Below, one piece after another: positions 58,648-64,000 of a stretch of 64,000 nucleotides of DNA. The DNA lies in assembly GCA_022828595.1 (NCBI GenBank), contig JAKGHH010000007.1, forward strand, positions 61,492,727-61,556,726, written 5' to 3'. A program made the position numbers and the translations under genes. Each line of letters begins with the position of its first letter. Positions within the stretch are counted from its first letter, which is position 1. This stretch comes from Nelumbo lutea (lineage: Eukaryota; Streptophyta; Magnoliopsida; Proteales; Nelumbonaceae). Under the pieces are notes generated by a model, which saw only the letters and a program-made list of their open reading frames with translations, did no database searches and had not been told where the DNA came from.

Positions 58648-59175
58648 TCTTGCCTTAATCCACTCCCAAGTTTTCTCTTCTTGACCCATGGCGAAAGACA
58701 CCCCCAACAACCTCCCAAAGCTCATTGCCTCCTCAATACGGTTATCAACTCCTTTAAGGATTGATTACTCAACTGTCAGGTCTAACCTCGTGGGCACTAT
58801 TTACTCAGTTGAGAAGCATGCATCATCTCTAATTGAACTGTGCCTAGGAGCAGACTGAGAGAGAGAGTACACTTGATGCATCCCCGAAGCTAGATCGATG
58901 TAAGGGAAGGTCAGGAGAGGATGTATTGGTAGCTGGCCCTAGAATGGGCTTCAGCCTATGCCAAATGGTTCCCAACAGAACCCAAGCTTGCGATTCCACA
59001 CTAGGGGGGTCCAGTAGTGTTGGTGAAAGTGGGCCAACACCCAGAGAATGGGCCCCCACATTATTTCGTGAAGAACTCCAAAACAGTAGGCCAATTGACC
59101 TCGAATCCCTAGATGGGTTCGAGACCACACACGAAGGCCCACTTTCCAGATTCACAAGTCTTCTTATCAAAACAT
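58648..59175 (-). mobile_element. LINE ORF1 remnant, part 2 (antisense)
   Basis: The minus-strand frame from 59175 down to 58844 encodes a Ser/Pro-rich segment of the type found after the zinc-knuckle part of plant LINE ORF1 proteins. Homology is weak, and the call rests mainly on continuity with 60357-61300 across the inserted Mutator-like element. Confidence 0.4.
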
Positions 59176-60356
59176 GAGAAAATTCCCGATAGGTATCCTG
59201 CAATTTAAAATGCAACAATTTAATATTCGAACTTTCATTTTGCAACAACCTAATACCTACCGTTAATGGACCGTCAGTTATGTATATCATGTGACTTCAT
59301 GTGCGATTTAAGAATTTAAAAAATGTCAAAATTACCCTTAAAAAATACACTGTTCATCATCTTCTTTCTCAAGAAAATGAAACAGAATCCGAAGGGCTCG
59401 CCACTGGCCACCACCATGGCAGCAGGAGGGCAAAGAGTTTAAGACCGTCCATTTAATGGATAGCATGTGTGTTCTGTTATCGTGATCTTCATCGTTAGTC
59501 GCTCTTACTTTCCTCGCCTGTATGTTACTCACCTGTTTAATTCAACACTCTTACATTCCAATGGCAGCAGATGCAGGTGGAGTTGCACTTGCAGGTCTCA
59601 TCTCCATCTCTCTCTCTGTATCTTTGCCAAGGTACAGGTAGATGAGTTTCACGATGTCTCATTCTAAAACCAAACTCCATCATTCCCTCCATTCAAAGGA
59701 TCTAACAAATTCCTCGAGAGGTTCAGAGATTTCAAGCTAGAACATGAAGACAAATGTGAAATGTCCAAAACAGAACCAGAAAAACCATTCTCTGCCAGAT
59801 CCAGCTCACTCAACATCTCACTACACCGAGAACCCGAAGTCGACGAGAGGTTGAAGCAACAAACTTAAAATCGAAGGCTAACGGGATAGAACTAAGATCG
59901 AGAGCTGAAACTCTGGAGTCCTTATATGTAACTATGTTGAAACCGCAAGGGTTCTGATTCCATTGCCAATTTTGGAGTAAGTTTGGATTTTAAACCGCAA
60001 GAATTCCATCCCCCAAATCCAATGGTAGAAAATGCATAGTGGCGGGGAACAGTGGTGGACAGTGGCGATGAACAATATGATGCGGAAACCATGGTTCGGA
60101 ATGGAATAGTGGCGGTGAACTTTTGTTTAGTTCTGACTCTATGAATACTTGTTTTCTTTCTTTAGTTTTCTCAATGGCGGGGAATAGTGGCAGTGTTCAA
60201 CGAATGAGACGATGTACAATGGCGGTGAACAGTAAAAAATTAGATATGAAATTTAAGGGGCATTTGTGTCTTTTCCCATAATATTATCGCATTTTAAAGT
60301 TTGGATACTAAATTAGCACTCAGCCAAAGTACAGAATACCTATGAGGAATTTTCCC
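59176..60356. mobile_element. Mutator-like non-autonomous element, 1.18 kb
   Basis: The left end GAGAAAATTCCCGATAGGTA is inverted at the right end (minus strand GGGAAAATTCCTCATAGGTA), and similarity continues inward for about 60 bases (TTTAAAATGC blocks). Nonamers TCAAAACAT (59167-59175) and CCAAAACAC (60357-60365) flank it with seven of nine matches, the target size of Mutator elements. No transposase. The interior has repeated GGCGGTGAACAGT words (about 60100-60230) and a stretch near 59690-59870 of near-coding composition (frame with FLERFRDFKLEHEDKCE) that could be captured host sequence. Confidence 0.7.
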
Positions 60357-61300
60357 CCAAAACACATCCGTTCATGTTCGAAACTTAGAAATTCTGTCGA
60401 AAACGCAGTTGCATAAGAAGGAGCTACTGACAATGCCATGATTTGAAGATTCGTCTCTGGCAGAGAGTTTGAACGTCCAGTGGGAGAAGGAACAGCCCTT
60501 GCACCACCATTGGAGGTAGTCAATGGCGATATTCAACCGTGACGCCACTTACGACATTTTCTTCATCATCGTTTGGAGCCATTGGTGTCTATAGAAGTGA
60601 GGGTTTCTTTATGCATGGCAAAACTCACCACCATCATTTGTTGAGGAACCCGGCCTTCACCTGCGCTTGCATCCTGGTATGCTTGTTCTTGGGTGATAGT
60701 GGCTCCCCTGTTTAACTCACTATGGTTCGAACAAGGTAAAACAGAGCACCGCTCCCCTGCTTCAAAAACACAATCTTCCACCACTAAACGAAGTAAGTAA
60801 CTAGTGTTCAAGATGTCTAAAACCAAAAATTTTGGGATGTCTTTTGAACTGATTTGCTCCAAATCATTAGCCGCAAAGAGCCGATCTTGCTCCGTTTTAG
60901 GTTGTCTGAATAAAACTGCCGCAAGCATCACCTATCTGTTTAAACATCGAGGAGCACCATGCATGGAGAGGTGCCCCAAAAACTGTAACCCACTAGCGCC
61001 CATAACCAAAAACTTGCCTTTCACTGCAACCAAATGAACTCCATTTGGATAGAGCTAAACCAGGACTTACTAGAGCGCAAAGCTCTGTTCGCTTCTGACT
61101 CTGTAGGAAATATTAGGAGTGCTTTATTTCCTTCCAACTGTCTTGCGTGCATCTTTCCCAATATCGCCCACAACCAAGCAACCCAGTTCTCCACCTCCTT
61201 GGGCAAAGGACAAAGCCCTGGAATGCAAGATATCAGATGCCAGAGGCGGTGGGTGCTCTCAGCGGTGGAGGAAGAAGAACAGATGAAGAAGAAATATACT
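60357..61300 (-). mobile_element. LINE ORF1 remnant, part 1 (DUF4283-like, antisense)
   Basis: The minus-strand frame 61206-61021 has WVAWLWAILGKMHARQLEGN and SEANRALRSSKSWF, the pattern of the DUF4283 domain in ORF1-like proteins of plant LINEs. 60931-60566 continues, after a frame change near 60950, with a KIGDACG-like context in the alternative frame and FLVLDILNTSYLLRLVVED. It is separated from 58648-59175 by the Mutator-like insertion. Confidence 0.6.
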
Positions 61301-61894
61301 TTGCTCTTAAACCTGTCAACTTATTCTACTTTTTAGTAGGAAATATGATAAGGCCTGAGATGTTATGTGGGAACAATGTGTCAAGGTTAATGAAAATAAT
61401 AACTTGCATGTAAGGTGCAAGTACTATAATAGAGAATTTTGGGGAGGTAATTTTAGGAAGAAACACCACCAATATACACACATAAAAATCAAGCATGCAA
61501 AAAAGAATCCAGATTAAGTATATGAAAAATTCAAGGCAATGCTAGAAAATAAGGAACGGAGAAACAAAAAGATAGGTATGAATCTAATGCTGGTGGAAAT
61601 ACAAGGGATTTTATTGGACATAGGGGCAGTAAAGTGAGGTGCCACCATAATTAACTGGTTCTTTCTCTCTTCTAATCAGCTATCTTTCTTCTTTCTTTAC
61701 CTTCTACTCTTCACACTCAACCATGTTATCTGTCATATATCAGATTCCTCCTCCTCATTCTTCTATTCTTCTTCTTTATTGTTTTCTTTTTTGGAAAGAT
61801 TATAACTACATCTTCTTCCTGGACTGATTGCATGTCCAGGTCTTATTTCTCTTAATTTTTTATTGGTCATAAGTCCAAGAAATTTTCTTTAGAG
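61301..61894. other. Spacer, no gene
   Basis: Non-coding, with pyrimidine-rich tracts (61660-61780). No recognisable domain or repeat border. Confidence 0.4.
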
Positions 61895-62003
61895 TAGATT
61901 TTTTTATAAGTAAAATAAAAATTCATTGAAAGAAAAGAAGAATGCAAATTGTTGGTGATAAGGCATCACCTGCTTACATCATAAAGACAAAAAAAAAAAA
62001 AAA
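61895..62003 (-). mobile_element. LINE 3' end, antisense, severely 5'-truncated
   Basis: On the minus strand TTTCTTTCAATGAATTTTTA followed by TTTTACTTATAAAAAAATC resembles the tail of the LINEs here. It is back-to-back with the plus-strand LINE starting at about 62004, across an A14 run (61989-62002). Confidence 0.45.
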
Positions 62004-63041
62004 GAAGATGCCCAAATTGGTAAGTGTTCCTAGGGAAGGCAAACACTTGTGATGTGGTACAAAAAAGGAGGCCAAACAATTGCCTCTCTCCTCATGTGTG
62101 TGTCATTTGTATGGGATGTGGTGAAACCCTAACCCACTTATTTTTATCCTACTCTTTTGCTTATGGTCTTTGGAATGTTTTCTATTCATTCTTTGGATGC
62201 AGATGGGTTCCCCGACAGGATGTGGCAAGTCTATTCAACCCCTCCTTCCTGTGTCAACAAAAGAAAAGAGGAAAGTGCTTATGGAAGGCAGTAAGAACAG
62301 CTACAGTATGGACTATATGGGAGGAAAGAAACCTAAGAATCTTTTCTGGAAGAAGCAAAACAAAGGAGGAAGTTATTGAAGCAATAAAAATTAGAACTGC
62401 ACATTGGGTGAAGACCATGGAGATATTCAGAAACTATTCCACGAATGAGATCTTAAGAAATTGGGCTGAAATAGCACAAACAGATGTACCAAAGTACTTG
62501 TAAGTATGGAATTGAAGCCACCAGCATTGAACAAACTAAAACTAAACTTTCATGGGAGTTCTCTTGGCAACCCAGGAAGGGCAGGCATGGGGGTGTGTTT
62601 AGAAATCATTTGGGTGTGGTGGTGGCACTCTACTCAGGACCAATAGGTTTTGATGACTCAATACAGGTTGAATCTCTAGCCCTACTTCAAGGTCTAAGGA
62701 TGGTTGAGCAGATAGGAACAATAGACTTAGAAATAGAAGGAGACTTACTATCGGTCATTTCTTGGTCCAAAAACATCACACCGGTACCTTGGAAGCTCAA
62801 ATTTGTCTTTAGAGAAATCGACACACTTGCAAGGAAGTTCAATTCTCAGTTTGGTTATGTCAAACGGGATGCAAATGGATGGCAGATACCCTACCAAAAC
62901 AAGGGGCAAATAGATCTTCATTATACTAGGTAGAATTGTAACTATTTGTTGGAGATTGTAGTTTGTCCCTCTGCAATCTTTATCTATTGTAACTAATTTT
63001 CTCTGTTATTAATGAAAGATTTTTTGTTGATAAAAAAAAAA
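62004..63041 (+). mobile_element. 5'-truncated LINE: zf-RVT, RNase H and poly(A) tail
   Basis: The frame 62024-62503 holds the zf-RVT region (CDVVQKRRPNNCLSPHVCVI, GETLTHLFLS, FAYGLW). The RNase H-like domain follows in a second frame, 62484-62933 (GGVFRNHLGVVVALYSGPIG, VESLALLQGLRM, LEIEGDLLSVISW, VKRDANGW), giving the usual C-terminus of plant L1 ORF2. The 3' end TTATTAATGAAAGATTTTTT followed by GTTGATAAAAAAAAAAA closes it at 63041. A frameshift lies between the two frames, and upstream ORF2 is absent. Confidence 0.88.
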
Positions 63042-63058
63042 ATCTAGGGCAATTAGTG

Positions 63059-63921
63059 TTGTTACAGCCATGGTTTGTAATATTGGCAATATTTGGTGAA
63101 ATTTCACCAAAATATCCCTATTTTGCTAGGTGGTGATACAAAATTTTCTAGGGAACTTATTTTTTTTTTCAAATATTTCCAATATTTTGCCGATATGTTG
63201 GTGATATTTCAGATTTCATTAATAAACTATATTTTTAAGGTTTAAAATTTCGGAATATCATTGAAAAAATTTTTGATATTTCATTAAAATCATCATAATT
63301 TTTTTAAATGCCTTTCTTAAAATAAAAAATAGGCAATTGGTGATTGAATAATTGGATTACTATTTTTGATACAAATCACTACTAAGCCATTATAATTCAA
63401 AAGAAAAGAAAAATGCATATATCAACAAAAGAGTATTCTCAATCTGATCAAAACATGTTGTAACAAAAAAGAGAAAAGTCAAAATGGTAAGGAAGTGACA
63501 TAATTAATGGAGAAGATATGGCTAAAAAATGGAAAGGGAGATAGAGAAATATACCTATTAAAATCTCCTATTTTCCCCTAAAAGTCAAGATGGTAAGGAA
63601 GTGACATAATTAATGGAGAAAGTATGGCTAAAAAACAAAAAGGGAGACAGAGAAATGTACCTATTAAAATCTCCTATTTTCCCCTATTTTATTTATATGG
63701 TCTTATATCGTGGTTTTTTAGGTCTTAAATGTGCAATTATACTTCTAATGATTCCTTGAAGGTTTATTAACTAATTTCATGTTTCTAGAAGACCATTTTT
63801 TTTTTTTTACTTTTTTAGAGTTCTCAAATATCTTAGAAAAATTAGTGAAATATCCCTGATCTCTCCATCTCTACATGGTGAAATGTCCATCAATATCGGA
63901 ATAGCAAACCATGGTTACAAC
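63059..63921. mobile_element. TIR element with ATGGTTTG-type ends, about 0.86 kb
   Basis: The left end TTGTTACAGCCATGGTTTGT and the right end (minus strand TGTTGTAACCATGGTTTGCT) are inverted. Similarity continues inward through ATATTG/ATTTCACCA words for about 50 bases. No transposase and no clear target duplication, so the superfamily is open. Confidence 0.6.
63478..63695. repeat. Tandem duplication, unit about 108 bases
   Basis: GGTAAGGAAGTGACATAATTAATGG starts at about 63486 and 63592. Both copies run on through ATACCTATTAAAATCTCCTA (second copy GTACC...) and TTTTCCCCTA. They differ at about ten positions. The array lies inside the TIR element. Confidence 0.85.
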
Positions 63922-64000
63922 ATGCCCCAAGTGTAGTCTAATGGAATCAGCATCGAAAGCGGACTAGAATTGATGACTGCAAGCAATCCATGGGCCTGAA

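Noticed and set aside
1..64000. tRNA, rRNA, snoRNA or miRNA genes
   Set aside because: None recognised by eye; the TGGTATCAGAGC words are retrotransposon primer sites. A tRNAscan or Rfam search would be decisive.

Overview
The window looks like a transposable-element-rich stretch of an angiosperm nuclear genome, probably a woody dicot-type genome, though the species cannot be fixed from sequence. The grounds are plant-type LTR retrotransposons with initiator-Met tRNA primer-binding sites (TGGTATCAGAGC), plant L1 LINEs that carry a C-terminal zf-RVT plus RNase H region, Tourist/hAT/Mutator-type non-autonomous elements, GT-AG introns and AT-rich spacers. I see no bacterial, organellar or rRNA/tRNA genes and no CRISPR array.

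Two host genes are supported. At the extreme left (38-451, +) is a two-exon gene for a 95-residue secreted cysteine-rich peptide of the EMBRYO SURROUNDING FACTOR 1-like type. Near the middle (39316-34592, -) is a four-exon gene for a PIG-X-like subunit of the GPI mannosyltransferase I complex. Its exon phases fit exactly and its first intron (about 3 kb) holds a hAT element. A partial unspliced copy of its exon 2 end, intron 2 and exon 3 lies 2.5 kb downstream (32642-33045), abutting a truncated LINE.

Layout: 0-5 kb, the ESF1-like gene, a Tourist-like MITE, a 1.45-kb long-TIR element with an internal tandem array, and a hAT-like element. 5.1-10.1 kb, Ty1/copia element A with a 5-bp target duplication; the N-terminal half of its gag is replaced by filler that includes an antisense poly(A)-binding-protein-like fragment. 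10-13 kb, a second MITE, AT-rich DNA and two minisatellites. 13.0-22.7 kb, a decayed Athila-like Ty3/gypsy element (-) with 1.66-kb LTRs. 22.7-27.7 kb, apparently unique non-coding DNA. 27.7-33 kb, a 5' remnant of copia element B, an antisense LINE fragment, and a 4.2-kb L1 LINE. 33.9-39.3 kb, a hAT element and the PIG-X-like gene. 39.7-46.9 kb, a duplicated plant repeat, the 3' half of a LINE, tandem repeats and microsatellites. 47.0-53.1 kb, copia element C (-), inserted in an antisense LINE. 55.0-58.6 kb, a chromodomain-type gypsy element. 58.6-63.0 kb, LINE pieces, one split by a 1.18-kb Mutator-like element. 63.06-63.92 kb, an element with long inverted ends.

All element reading frames are broken, several at catalytic residues, so none looks autonomous. 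I find no evidence for a novel multi-gene system. The points most worth checking are the host-gene fragment captured inside copia element A, the ESF1-like gene, the PIG-X segmental duplication, the pattern of nonsense mutations in the chromovirus, and the nested insertion history.
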